Counted from the first letter of the stretch, positions 9,108 through 18,189 are shown. The stretch: DNA of 59,400 nt from Phycisphaerae bacterium (GCA_013360585.1 JABWBH010000023.1:1-59400); one strand, 5' to 3'. Made by a program: numbers and translations. Notes: a model not told the origin generated them from the sequence alone.

Positions 9108-9563
9108 TCAGATATCGACGATCACTCTCGCTTCGTATCCCTGATCCATCCGAACGAGCGATAACTCATGATACGTGATCGCCTTCACCTCGCGCAAAAA
9201 TTCCGACCGCCCCTCGTCAACCTCTCGCCACGTCCCCTCGACCGAAAGCTCCCCCCCGCCAAACCGGACAACCCGGTCAATCTTCAGCACCTGCAACTGA
9301 CGCTCCAACCGCAACAACAGAACCGCCAGATAATCCCGCAGCAGCACCGCCTCATCATCACCTGCGACCGTCACTCGGCAGGTCTCTCCGCCTTCACGAA
9401 GCGCCAAGCCCCCCACCGCCGCGTAGAACCCAGCCGTCATCGCCTCCACGATTTCCGCAGATGTCCTGCCGAACCCGCGGATGCCCAGGTCCGCCGTGTG
9501 ATCGAACAACTCATAACCCGAAGTCACCCTGAAAGTTATACGACCAGGGCAAAGCCCAGACAA
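9108..9563 (-). CDS. Archease (RtcB RNA-ligase cofactor family)
   Basis: About 150 aa. Archease signatures run from end to end: YELFDHTADLGIRGFG, a central RDYLAVLLLRLE segment, REVKAITYHELSL and the C-terminal VIVDI with the metal-binding acidic residue. Archease promotes guanylylation and turnover of the RtcB tRNA/RNA ligase. No rtcB is in this window. The longest frame begins at a TTG (9563); a GTG nine codons before YELFDH is an alternative that better matches usual archease length. A 226-nt spacer separates it divergently from gltA. Confidence 0.85.
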   Translation of the reverse strand: MSGLCPGRITFRVTSGYELFDHTADLGIRGFGRTSAEIVEAMTAGFYAAVGGLALREGGETCRVTVAGDDEAVLLRDYLAVLLLRLERQLQVLKIDRVVRFGGGELSVEGTWREVDEGRSEFLREVKAITYHELSLVRMDQGYEARVIVDI

Positions 9564-9722
9564 GGAATTCTCCGACCGAATTAACGAGACAAATTAATTT
9601 TTTAACCTTGAGTGATGTCAAGACTTCCCTGCTCAACTGGGTAAAGGCGCATGCGTAATGACCTGGATCGACAGCCGATGACTAGATAGCTTAGGTTTGA
9701 TGCAAACGCGCCTCGAAACTGT

Positions 9723-9751
9723 TGCAGGTGCAAAACCGGAAACGTCCTGCA
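9723..9751 (+). other. Stem-loop in the leader of citrate synthase
   Basis: TGCAGG (9723-9728) pairs perfectly with CCTGCA (9746-9751) around a 17-nt purine-rich loop containing GCAAAACCGGAAACG, 38 nt upstream of the gltA start. The 226-nt archease-gltA spacer also has an AT-rich patch at about 9588-9604. I cannot match it to a known riboswitch class. Confidence 0.3.
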
Positions 9752-9789
9752 TAGGGAAGATGGGCGGTCGCATTTGACGGGAGTTACGC

Positions 9790-10926
9790 ATGTCGGTCAC
9801 GGAGATTGTGCCAGGTCTTGAAGGGGTTCCGATTGCGGCCTCGGCGATCAGTCGCGTTGACGGTCAGAATTCGCTTCTCGAATACCGCGGACTGAACATC
9901 GAAACCCTCGCCGAGCACAGCACGTTCGAGGAGACGAACTTCCTGCTCCTTTACGGGAAGCTGCCGACGCGCCGCGAACTTGACGACTTCATCCGCGACG
10001 GCGCGCGACACCGGCGACTGAAGTACCGCGTGATCGACCTTCTCAAGTGCCTGCCCGAACACGGGCATCCGATGGAGGCGCTGCAGGCGGCCGTCCCGGC
10101 GATCGGCATGTTCTATCCCGAGCGCTATCATCCCGGCACGGAGCAGAAGCGCCTGTCCTGTCTGCGGTTGATTGAGAAGCTCCCCGTCGTTGTCGCCAGC
10201 TTTCACCGCCTGCGGACCGGCGACGACAACCTCATCCCGCGCCCTGATCTGAATATCGCAGGGAATTTTCTGTATATGCTGCGCGGCGAGGAGCCTGACC
10301 CCGTGCGAACGCGCATCCTCGACGTATGCCTCATCCTTCACGCCGAGCACACGATGAACGCCTCCACTTTCGCCGGACGCGTCGTCGCCTCGACGCTGGC
10401 TCACCCCTACTGCGTCGTCAGCTCGGCGCTCGGCGCCCTGTCCGGTCCGCTGCACGGCGGCGCTAACGAGCAGGTGCTGACGATGCTCGAGCGGATCGGG
10501 TCGCCAGCCAACGCCCGCGCGGAAATCCGCAGGATGGTCGAGGCGAAAGAGAAAATCATGGGCTTCGGCCACCGGGTGTACAAAACAATCGACCCGCGGG
10601 CCAAGATTCTCAAGAAATACGCCGAGCAGCTCTGCCGACGCAGCGGAAGCCGCTTTTATGACATCGCCGTCGCCGTCGAGGAGGCCGCCTCCGAAGTCCT
10701 CTCCGACCGCGGCATCTGTCCCAACGTCGATTTCTACTCCGGACTGGTTTACGCGGAACTCGGCATCCCCCGCGACTGCTTCACATCCGTCTTCGCGATG
10801 GCCCGCGTGACCGGGTGGCTGGCGCACTGGATCGAGCAACTCGAGGACAACCGGATCTTCCGCCCGACCCAGAAATACGTCGGGCGCAGCGGAGAGTCCT
10901 ACGTTCCGATCGAACGCCGCGGTTGA
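9790..10926 (+). CDS. gltA: Citrate synthase
   Basis: 378 aa, the length of the short type I/II bacterial and archaeal-like citrate synthases. It condenses oxaloacetate with acetyl-CoA at the entry of the TCA cycle. Seen: the N-terminal ISRVDGQNSLLEYRGLNIE segment, the catalytic His in SGPLHGGANEQ, the second His in MGFGHRVYKTIDPR and the Asp region NVDFYSGLVY. Methylcitrate synthase is the main alternative; no prp genes are nearby. GGGAG lies 7 nt before the ATG. It is followed on the same strand by pyrH after 157 nt. Confidence 0.93.
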   Translation: MSVTEIVPGLEGVPIAASAISRVDGQNSLLEYRGLNIETLAEHSTFEETNFLLLYGKLPTRRELDDFIRDGARHRRLKYRVIDLLKCLPEHGHPMEALQAAVPAIGMFYPERYHPGTEQKRLSCLRLIEKLPVVVASFHRLRTGDDNLIPRPDLNIAGNFLYMLRGEEPDPVRTRILDVCLILHAEHTMNASTFAGRVVASTLAHPYCVVSSALGALSGPLHGGANEQVLTMLERIGSPANARAEIRRMVEAKEKIMGFGHRVYKTIDPRAKILKKYAEQLCRRSGSRFYDIAVAVEEAASEVLSDRGICPNVDFYSGLVYAELGIPRDCFTSVFAMARVTGWLAHWIEQLEDNRIFRPTQKYVGRSGESYVPIERRG

Positions 10927-11083
10927 CCCCGAAGGCGTTGACTTCGACGCTGCGGACCCCGACGTTCGACCCATCCTTGTCTCCCTGTAGCGCCGCGTCG
11001 TAAGATGCCACGCACCGGCGTGCCGGTCCTACGGCGCGGTGAGCCGCGCCTCAACGGCGCGCGACCCGAAGAGTTGCGGCGAA

Positions 11084-11806
11084 ATGCAGCAGGTCAAATA
11101 CAGGCGCGTCCTTCTGAAGATCAGCGGCGAAGGCCTTTGCCGCTCCGGCGGGTTCGGCATCGACGGCGAAGTCCTCGGCAGGATGGCGGGCGAAATCAAG
11201 CTCGTCGCCGACCTGGGCGTTCAGCTCTGCATCGTCGTCGGAGGCGGCAACATCATCCGCGGAAGCAGCCTCGCGAAGGACTCCCCGATCGAGGAGGTCA
11301 CCGGGCATTACATGGGCATGCTCGCCACCGTCATCAACGCCCTCGCGATTCAGGACACCCTCGAATCCCTCGGACTCGTCACCCGCGTGCAAAGCGCCGT
11401 CGCTGTGGATCGCGTCTGCGAACCTTTCACCCGGCGACGCGCCCTGCGCCATCTCGAGAAGGGACGCATCGTCATCTTCGCCGGCGGCACCGGAAACCCC
11501 TTCGTCACCACCGACAGCGGCGGCGCCCTGCGCGCCAGCGAGATGCAGGCCGACGTCCTCCTCAAAGCCACCAAGGTCGACGGTGTTTACACCGCCGACC
11601 CGATGAAAGACCCGAACGCGCGGAAGATCGACCGCCTCACCTACCGCGAGGTCATCGACAAACGCCTCGCCGTGATGGACGTCGCCGCCGTCGAACTGTG
11701 CCGACAGAACCGCGTCCCCATCATCGTCTTCAATCTGTATACCCCCGGAAACATGCGCGCCGTCTGCGAGGGCCGCGACATCGGAACGAGGATTGACGGA
11801 GATTGA
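11084..11806 (+). CDS. pyrH: UMP kinase
   Basis: 240 aa from the ATG at 11084, the usual PyrH length. It converts UMP to UDP using ATP. Amino-acid-kinase-fold motifs are clear: YRRVLLKISGEGL (phosphate-binding Lys), VVGGGNIIRG, VFAGG-type GRIVIFAGGTGNPF, TTDSGGALRASEM and LLKATKVDGVYTADP. The frame stays open to a GTG at 11039, but those 15 codons cross a GC-rich palindromic stretch and do not fit the family, so the later start is preferred. In most bacteria pyrH sits between tsf and frr; here it follows citrate synthase, so the usual cluster is broken up. Confidence 0.93.
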   Translation: MQQVKYRRVLLKISGEGLCRSGGFGIDGEVLGRMAGEIKLVADLGVQLCIVVGGGNIIRGSSLAKDSPIEEVTGHYMGMLATVINALAIQDTLESLGLVTRVQSAVAVDRVCEPFTRRRALRHLEKGRIVIFAGGTGNPFVTTDSGGALRASEMQADVLLKATKVDGVYTADPMKDPNARKIDRLTYREVIDKRLAVMDVAAVELCRQNRVPIIVFNLYTPGNMRAVCEGRDIGTRIDGD

Positions 11807-11858
11807 CGAGCATCGGAGCGCATGACCTTGAACCGAACCGCGACGATGACCCAACGCC

Positions 11859-11886
11859 TTGCAGATGCCGATGCCCGCGAAATAAT
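11859..11886 (+). promoter_or_regulatory. Candidate promoter of the OmpR-type regulator gene
   Basis: TTGCAG (11859-11864), 16-nt spacer, AATAAT (11881-11886), leaving a leader of about 57 nt before the ATG at 11950. It lies in the 143-nt gap after pyrH. Confidence 0.4.
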
Positions 11887-11949
11887 AAGGTTGGCGGACC
11901 AAGCTGACGCGATCGAAGGTCGGTCACGGGTCCGAGGGAGGCAGACACG

Positions 11950-12630
<681 letters not shown>

Positions 12631-12754
12631 CGCACCCCGAACCGCGCCCGTCAGGGAGCGGATCGGGGGACGGAGTCCGGCGAGCGCGCGACCACGATGC
12701 CCACGACGACGGGGCTTGTTCGTCCGACGGCGTCGGCGCTCCACGCTGACGCGA

Positions 12755-13120
12755 TCAGTCGTCGAAGATGAACTCCAGCCCGATGTAGTAGTCGCTGCGC
12801 AACCGCGTGCAATGTCGCACGACGGCCCGACCGTGAAGGCTCAACTCCGGCTGATGCACGGCGACCTGAAGCTCCGTCCCGCGCTCATAAGCGTCGTCGC
12901 AGCGCACGCCCGCCCCGCCCATGCTGATGTTCTCGCACGTCCCGAAGCGGTGCTCCTCACCGCCGTCCGCAGCAGGAACCCAGATCTCCACCGCGCCCGG
13001 AAAAGGCCAGCGCGGCGCTCGGCGGCGACCGAGGTCTGACGGGTCCGCCGCCAGCCCGCGCATCCGAAAAAGGCGCTGCAGCGCCTGCTGACTGATCGGA
13101 ACGATTTCGCTGACTTTCAC
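12755..13120 (-). CDS. PilZ-domain protein
   Basis: 121 aa. The PilZ c-di-GMP-binding signature is present in order: basic RRRAPRWPF (RxxxR-type) near residue 33, then the beta-strand motif CENISMGGAGVRC ((D/N)xSxxG) near 64, closing with YYIGLEFIFDD. A short N-terminal helical stretch (ISQQALQRLFRMRGL) precedes it. It probably acts as a c-di-GMP receptor controlling motility, export or polysaccharide. It stands alone, about 125 nt from the regulator gene, with which it converges, and 125 nt downstream of folP. Confidence 0.85.
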   Translation of the reverse strand: MKVSEIVPISQQALQRLFRMRGLAADPSDLGRRRAPRWPFPGAVEIWVPAADGGEEHRFGTCENISMGGAGVRCDDAYERGTELQVAVHQPELSLHGRAVVRHCTRLRSDYYIGLEFIFDD

Positions 13121-13245
13121 CGGGCGTCTCCTTCGGCGGCGCTTCTCGCGCCCGGTTCAGCCTACGATTCGGATCCTGTCGCGGCGCCCGATCCGAGGCC
13201 TGACGGCGTGAAAAACCCCGCCTCGCGCAGCTTCGACCGCGACCG

Positions 13246-14100
13246 CTATCGGACCGCCTCGCCGATCGCGCGGATCATGCGCACCACCTGCACCGTCGGA
13301 CCCACGTCATGCGCGCGGATCAGCGCCGCCCCCGACCACGCCGCCAGCGCCGCACACGACAGCGATCCGAAAAGCCGCGCCGCAGGTTCCGCCTCCCGGG
13401 TGACGGTCCCGATAAAACGCTTACGCGAGGCACCCACCACCACCGGCAGACCCGTCGCCGCGAAACGCGGCAACGCCGCCATCAATTGCAGGTTGTGTTC
13501 GTGTCGCTTGCCGAAACCCAGCCCAGGATCGACGAAAATCCGCTCCCGAGCGACGCCCTTCGCCTCCGCCCACGCCGCACGCTCAACCAGAAACGACAGC
13601 ACCTCCCCCACCACGTCCGCGTAGAAAGGCCCGCCGTCGCGCTGCATATCCGCCGGCGTCCCGCGCCGGTGCATCAGGATGACGTACGCCCCCGATTCCG
13701 CCGCAACCTGCGCCATCTCCGGGTCGTCCCCCAGCGCGGACACGTCGTTGATGACGTCCGCCCCGGCATCGAGCGCTTCCCGTGCGACTCGGGCCGACCG
13801 TGTGTCGATCGAAATCGCCACGCCCACCTCCCCCGCCCGCAACCCCCGGATCACCGGAAGCACTCGCCGGAGCTGCTCGTCCTCATCAACCGGCTGCGAT
13901 CCAGGCCGCGTGGACTCTCCGCCCACGTCAATGACGGCGGCCCCCTCCGCGATCATCCGCAGCGCGTGCCCCACCGCCTCTCCCGCGTCGACGAAACGCC
14001 CGCCGTCGGAGAACGAATCCGGCGTGACGTTCAAAATGCCCATCACCCCCGGCCCACGCGCCACCCCTGACATCAAGGTTCGGACCACCGGACCCCTCAC
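13246..14100 (-). CDS. folP: Dihydropteroate synthase
   Basis: 284 aa TIM barrel of folate synthesis, joining p-aminobenzoate to dihydropterin pyrophosphate. All classic blocks are seen: MGILNVTPDSFSDGG, VIDVGGESTRPGS, SIDTRSARVAREAL, VINDVSAL, ILMHRRGTP, FVDPGLGFGK, VVVGASRKRFIG and the final IRAHDVGPT. The frame starts at a GTG (14100); an internal ATG nine codons later is an alternative. It lies 51 nt downstream of valS on the same strand and may be cotranscribed with it. Confidence 0.95.
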   Translation of the reverse strand: MRGPVVRTLMSGVARGPGVMGILNVTPDSFSDGGRFVDAGEAVGHALRMIAEGAAVIDVGGESTRPGSQPVDEDEQLRRVLPVIRGLRAGEVGVAISIDTRSARVAREALDAGADVINDVSALGDDPEMAQVAAESGAYVILMHRRGTPADMQRDGGPFYADVVGEVLSFLVERAAWAEAKGVARERIFVDPGLGFGKRHEHNLQLMAALPRFAATGLPVVVGASRKRFIGTVTREAEPAARLFGSLSCAALAAWSGAALIRAHDVGPTVQVVRMIRAIGEAVR

Positions 14101-14151
14101 GACCGACCGCAGGATGCTCGCCGGCGCCGCGCCTCCTGGCGCCGCGCCGCG

Positions 14152-17100
14152 TCACCCCAGCTCCGACAGATGCTCCTTCAGCGCCTCCCGTTGCGCCACC
14201 AACTCCGCCAGGCGCCGCCGCTCAGACTCCACCAGCTCAGGGTCCGCGTTCGCCACGAACTTCTCGTTGCGCAACCGGCTCTCCTTCCCCGCGATCTGCT
14301 TCTCGACGTCGACCAGCTCCTTCGTCGCCCGCGCCCGTTCCGCCGCGTCGTCGGTGATGCCCGGAACGTACACCCGCAACGCCCCCGCGCGGAGGCTGCC
14401 CGCGTTCTTCGGACGCGACGCCTGCGCCGAACCTTCCGGAACGACGGTCACTTCCCCCACTCCCGCCATCCGTTGCACAACATGCGCCTGCGCCCGGAAG
14501 CTCTCCACCTGGTCCGGCGAAAGCACCACAATGGCGCTCACCCGGTCCTTCGGTGAAACCTTGCACGCGGCGCGCAGGTCGCGCACCGCCCGCACCACGT
14601 TCTGAAGCTGCGCGAACACGTCGAGGATCTGCGCCCCGCCCACGGCCTGCTCCAGCGCGGGATACCCTTCCGCCGGCGGAAACGCCGCCGTCGCCAGCAG
14701 CCCCTCCCCCGCGTGCTCCGCCAACCCCGGGTCCGGAAGCTCCGCCAGCCCCGGCAATCCCCGCCGCGGCACGATCTCATTGAGCTGCCGCCAGAGACGC
14801 TCCGTGATGAAGGGGATGATCGGATGAAACAACCGCAACGTCTGATCCAGGCAGAACGCCAGCACTTGTTGAGCCACCGCCCCCGAGCCGCGGGCTTCAG
14901 CCCGCGCGAACGTGCCACGATCATGGTGCTCCGGACTCAGCGAAGGATCCGTGGTATCCGAAGGGTAAGCATCGAGCCGACCTTCGCGCGGGCTGAAGCC
15001 ACGCGGCTCGGACATCCTTCCCTTCGTCAACTCGATGTACCAGTCGCACAGGCTGTCCCAGAAGAAGTCTCGCAGCTCCTTCACCGTCGCGGAGAACTGG
15101 TATTGCGACAGCAGTTCATGCACGCGCCGGCACGTCTGCGACAGGCGCGCCAGAATCCAGCGGTCCTCGGGAAGCAATTCCGAAGGTTCGATCCGACGGT
15201 ACCGCGTTCCTTCCAGATTCATGAACGCGAAGCGCGCCGCGTTCCACAGCTTGTTGCAGAAGTTCCGCCCGATGTCGAACTTCTCCGACGTCTCCCGGCC
15301 CAGACCCAGTTGTTCCTTCGTCTCCGCGTCCGCCCACGGCGTGGCGAACGCCTTGCCGCATTCCTTGTGACTGCACTTCACACGCTGCACGTCGGAGGGT
15401 TGCAGTCCGCGTTCGAGCTTGATCCCGCGCGATTTGCGATTCTGCTCCTCATTCCTGATCGCAATCGCCTGGTCCGTCAGCCTGCCGCAATGCGGGCAGA
15501 CGTAGTTCACCGGCATGCGGATATCCTGCGTCTCGGTGGTCATGTCCGCCATCGTGTAGCGCAGCGCGTCCGCCCCGTGCGTGTGAATGATGTCCACCGG
15601 GTCCACGCCGTTGCCCTTGGACTTGCTCATCGTCTCCCCGCGCCCGTCGAGGATCTTCGGATGAATGTACACGTGGTCGAACGGCTTGCGCCCCATCGCA
15701 TACAACCCGAACATCACCATCCGCGCCACCCAGTTGGTGATGATGTCGCGCGAAGTGCAGAGCACACTCGTCGGATAGTATTGCGAAAGAAAGTTCGGCT
15801 CCTGCTCCTCCACCCCATCCGGCCAGCCCAGTGTGCTGAACGGCCAAAGAGCGGAGGAGAACCAGGTGTCGAGCACGTCGGAGTCGGCTTCGGAAAGTTG
15901 GAGATCAGGATGAAGTTCTTCAAGGAGCTTCACCGAGTCCTCGCCAAACTCTTTCTCATATGCCTGCCTCGCCGCTTTCAATTGCGCAATGAAATCGCTC
16001 GATTGTTGTTCAGGGATCGGGCGGGATCGAAGCCTGAGCACTTGAGCAGCAAGCTCGAACCAACGATGCAGGCGCCAGTCCTCCGTGCATAACTCCCACG
16101 CATACTGCCCCTGCCTGTTGACGCGATCCGTCTTTCGCACGCAGATCCCGCTCTCCGGCATTGCGGACTGAAGGCAATGAATGAGTCTTTCGCGCACCTT
16201 TTGCTCTTTTGTCTCAAGCCGCTGGTCTCCCGACAGAACAGGAGGGATAGAGAACTCACAGACATTGATTCGATGCCCCCACCATAACTGCCGACTGATG
16301 CACCAGTCGCGCTTCTCGCCCAACCAGTCGAGGTAGGATTTCGCGTAACGCGACGGGAAAACCTGGATGCGGCCTTCGATCACCTCATCCATCGCCGCCT
16401 GGGCGAGACCCGAGCCGCGGGCTTCAGCCCGCGCGATCGCGCAAGTGTGAGTGTGCGGTTGATTGTGAGTGTGCGGCTGATTGTGAGTGTGCGGTTGATT
16501 GTGAGTGTGCGGCTGATTGTGAGTGTGCCCTGTTCCCTGCGAGGAATCCAGTGTCTCCGAGCAGGTTGCGCCGGGCGCGGATTCGCGCGGGCTCAAACCG
16601 CGCGGTTTGGGTTCCCCCGTCCGCACAAACCACTGATCCGACAGGAACGGCTCGATCGGCGTCTTGCTGCGGTCGCTGTGGGCGAGGTCGATCTCGCGGT
16701 CTTCTATCTTTTCCACAAGCCCACGTGCTTCGAGATCGGCCACCACTTTCTTCCGGCCCGTCGTCGAGAACTCCAGCCCTTCGTAATCGCCGCTGTGCTC
16801 ATTGACGGAACCGTCCGTTTCAACGATCCGCGCGATCTTCCCGTCCGGCGTCATCACATTGATCATCGGCAGGGGGTGCCGCAGGCCCACTTCGTAGTCG
16901 TTCGGATCATGCGCGGGCGTGATCTTCACGCACCCCGTCCCCAACATCGGGTCGGCCCACTCGTCGCAGATCAGCGGAATTTCCCGCCCGACCAGCGGCA
17001 GGAGCAGCTTGCGCCCCGCCTTCGCCAGGTCGCGCAGAACGAGGAGTAAAGGCAGATGAGACCTGCGGCGCTCGGCGATCGCGTCGAGACGGGCCTGCAA

Positions 17101-18000
17101 TTCCGCGCGGACGGAAGCCCGCGTCTCGCCGGTCATCTCGGCGCGCAGCCTGTCCTCAGCGCGAGCCATCGCGCCTTCCGGGTCCGGATGCACCGCCACG
17201 GCGACGTCTCCCAGCATCGTCTCCGGCCGGGTCGTAGCGATGACCACGTACTCCGGCCCCGTGCCCGCATTCCGAATTGCCTCTGCCCCTCCGTCCCTCT
17301 GTCCCTCTGTCCCTTTGTCTCTTTGTCCCTTTGTCCCTTCCCCCAGCACCGGATACCGGATGTGATAAAAATGCCCCTTGACCGTCTCGTGATACACCTC
17401 GTCGTCCGAGACCGCCGTCTGCAACTGCGTGTCCCAGTTGACCAGGCGCTTGCCGCGGAAGATCAGCCCGTCGTTGAAGAGCATGAAGAAAATGTGCCGC
17501 ACGGCGCGCGACAAACCTTCGTCGAAGGTGAACCGGTTGCGGCTCCAGTCGCACGAGCAGCCCATCAGCTTCAGTTGCGACAGAATTCGCTTCTCATATT
17601 CGTCCTTCCACTTCCAGATGCGGCGGACGAGTTCCTCACGCGCCTCCTGCGGCGTCGCCCCGAGCTGATGCCGCGTCAGCCCCTCCTGCTCGCGGATGCG
17701 CTTCTCGACGACGGCCTGCGTGGCGATGCCGGCGTGGTCCGTCCCCGGTTGCCACAGCGTGTTGAACCCGCGCATGCGATGCCAGCGGACGAGCACGTCC
17801 TGAAGCGTGTTATTGAGCGCGTGCCCCAGGTGCAGCGCCCCGGTGACGTTCGGCGGCGGGATCACGATGCAGAAGGTCTTCTCGCGCGGGCGACCGTCCG
17901 GGCGGGCGACGAACGCCCCGGCCGCCTCCCACGCGGCGTATACGTCGGGCTCCACCTGTCGCGGATCGTAGGTTTTCTCGAGCGTCATGTGCGTCATCAT
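14152..18000 (-). CDS. valS: Valyl-tRNA synthetase with in-frame repeat insertions
   Basis: 1282 aa, about 330 longer than a typical ValS. Class I signatures are intact: PPNVTGALHLGHALNN (HIGH-type), GHRINV, DTWFSSALWPFSTLGWP and the signature ETMSKSKGNGVDP. The editing domain (TTRPETMLGDVAVAVHP, GTGCVKITPAHDPNDYEVG), anticodon-binding domain and a C-terminal coiled coil are present. Extra material includes a zinc-ribbon-like stretch (VCPHCGR ... CSHKECGK) and three repeat-derived segments near residues 221-237, 464-531 and 997-1040. The latter two encode related ends (PRGLSPRE/PRGFSPRE and ARAEARGSG). All keep frame and fall between conserved blocks, so the enzyme is probably functional. No T-box leader was seen upstream. 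Confidence 0.93.
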   Translation of the reverse strand: MMTHMTLEKTYDPRQVEPDVYAAWEAAGAFVARPDGRPREKTFCIVIPPPNVTGALHLGHALNNTLQDVLVRWHRMRGFNTLWQPGTDHAGIATQAVVEKRIREQEGLTRHQLGATPQEAREELVRRIWKWKDEYEKRILSQLKLMGCSCDWSRNRFTFDEGLSRAVRHIFFMLFNDGLIFRGKRLVNWDTQLQTAVSDDEVYHETVKGHFYHIRYPVLGEGTKGQRDKGTEGQRDGGAEAIRNAGTGPEYVVIATTRPETMLGDVAVAVHPDPEGAMARAEDRLRAEMTGETRASVRAELQARLDAIAERRRSHLPLLLVLRDLAKAGRKLLLPLVGREIPLICDEWADPMLGTGCVKITPAHDPNDYEVGLRHPLPMINVMTPDGKIARIVETDGSVNEHSGDYEGLEFSTTGRKKVVADLEARGLVEKIEDREIDLAHSDRSKTPIEPFLSDQWFVRTGEPKPRGLSPRESAPGATCSETLDSSQGTGHTHNQPHTHNQPHTHNQPHTHNQPHTHTCAIARAEARGSGLAQAAMDEVIEGRIQVFPSRYAKSYLDWLGEKRDWCISRQLWWGHRINVCEFSIPPVLSGDQRLETKEQKVRERLIHCLQSAMPESGICVRKTDRVNRQGQYAWELCTEDWRLHRWFELAAQVLRLRSRPIPEQQSSDFIAQLKAARQAYEKEFGEDSVKLLEELHPDLQLSEADSDVLDTWFSSALWPFSTLGWPDGVEEQEPNFLSQYYPTSVLCTSRDIITNWVARMVMFGLYAMGRKPFDHVYIHPKILDGRGETMSKSKGNGVDPVDIIHTHGADALRYTMADMTTETQDIRMPVNYVCPHCGRLTDQAIAIRNEEQNRKSRGIKLERGLQPSDVQRVKCSHKECGKAFATPWADAETKEQLGLGRETSEKFDIGRNFCNKLWNAARFAFMNLEGTRYRRIEPSELLPEDRWILARLSQTCRRVHELLSQYQFSATVKELRDFFWDSLCDWYIELTKGRMSEPRGFSPREGRLDAYPSDTTDPSLSPEHHDRGTFARAEARGSGAVAQQVLAFCLDQTLRLFHPIIPFITERLWRQLNEIVPRRGLPGLAELPDPGLAEHAGEGLLATAAFPPAEGYPALEQAVGGAQILDVFAQLQNVVRAVRDLRAACKVSPKDRVSAIVVLSPDQVESFRAQAHVVQRMAGVGEVTVVPEGSAQASRPKNAGSLRAGALRVYVPGITDDAAERARATKELVDVEKQIAGKESRLRNEKFVANADPELVESERRRLAELVAQREALKEHLSELG
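14883..15011. repeat. REPIN-like inverted-repeat element inside valS (copy A, 129 bp)
   Basis: A left arm (14883-14910) begins CCGAGCCGCGGGCTTCAGCC. A right arm (14983-15011) is its near-perfect reverse complement, with one extra base. A 72-nt spacer separates them. Total length is 129 bp, exactly 43 codons, and it lies in frame. It encodes valS residues from EPRGFSPRE to ARAEARGSG, between the DWYIELTKG block and the QQVLAFCLDQTLRLFHP block of the anticodon-binding region. Confidence 0.85.
16410..16610. repeat. REPIN-like inverted-repeat element inside valS (copy B, 201 bp)
   Basis: The left arm (16410-16436) is identical to that of copy A over CCGAGCCGCGGGCTTCAGCC and beyond. The right arm (16582-16610) is a diverged inverted copy (TTCGCGCGGGCTCAAACCGC). 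The total of 201 bp is exactly 67 codons. It encodes PRGLSPRES through ARAEARGSG between the editing-domain exit (SDQWFVRTG) and AQAAMDEVIEGRIQVFP. Its spacer carries an 18-bp tandem array. Confidence 0.82.
16447..16529. repeat. 18-bp tandem repeat (about 4.6 copies) within copy B
   Basis: Units alternate between GTGAGTGTGCGGTTGATT and GTGAGTGTGCGGCTGATT at 16447, 16465, 16483 and 16501, plus a partial fifth. On the coding strand each unit gives a six-residue His-rich repeat of the type HTHNQP, so the valS product carries a surface segment rich in His and Asn. As 18 is a multiple of three, copy-number change preserves frame. Confidence 0.9.
17291..17338. repeat. 8-bp tandem repeat (six units) inside valS
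   Basis: Six consecutive 8-mers of consensus YTGTCCCT (CCGTCCCT, CTGTCCCT twice, TTGTCTCT, TTGTCCCT twice). Although 8 is not a multiple of three, six units make 48 nt and keep the frame. They encode a Lys/Gly/Gln/Arg/Asp-rich segment (GTKGQRDKGTEGQRD) between YHIRYPVLGE and the editing-domain block YVVIATTRPET. Confidence 0.9.
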
Positions 18001-18126
18001 CGGGTTCGGACTCGGGTTCGGATACGGATCGCGGGCGGCGGCGTCAGCGCGAAGGTAGGCGCCGTCGCCGCGATGTCAAACTCCGCGGACCAGGGATCGC
18101 TCCGGCAAAACCTCCGGAAACAAGAA

Positions 18127-18157
18127 GGCGGCGCGCCGGTCGCACCGGCGCGCCGCC
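18127..18157 (-). terminator. Strong intrinsic terminator after the first tandem subtilase
   Basis: A perfect 14-bp stem, GGCGGCGCGCCGGT / ACCGGCGCGCCGCC, with a 3-nt loop. On the minus strand it is followed by a T-rich tail (TTCTTGTTT). It lies 33-63 nt beyond the stop at 18190. A smaller hairpin (18171-18185, ACCTTT/AAAGGT) precedes it. Confidence 0.7.
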
Positions 18158-18189
18158 CGATCTGTCCTGACCTTTCCGAAAGGTCTCGC

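Noticed and set aside
9607-9625. Third copy of the palindromic repeat family 2
   Set aside because: It shares only GATGTCAAG-like bases with the element; lead-in and left stem arm do not match.
16447-16529. CRISPR array
   Set aside because: Repeat units abut each other without spacers and lie in a coding frame of valS.
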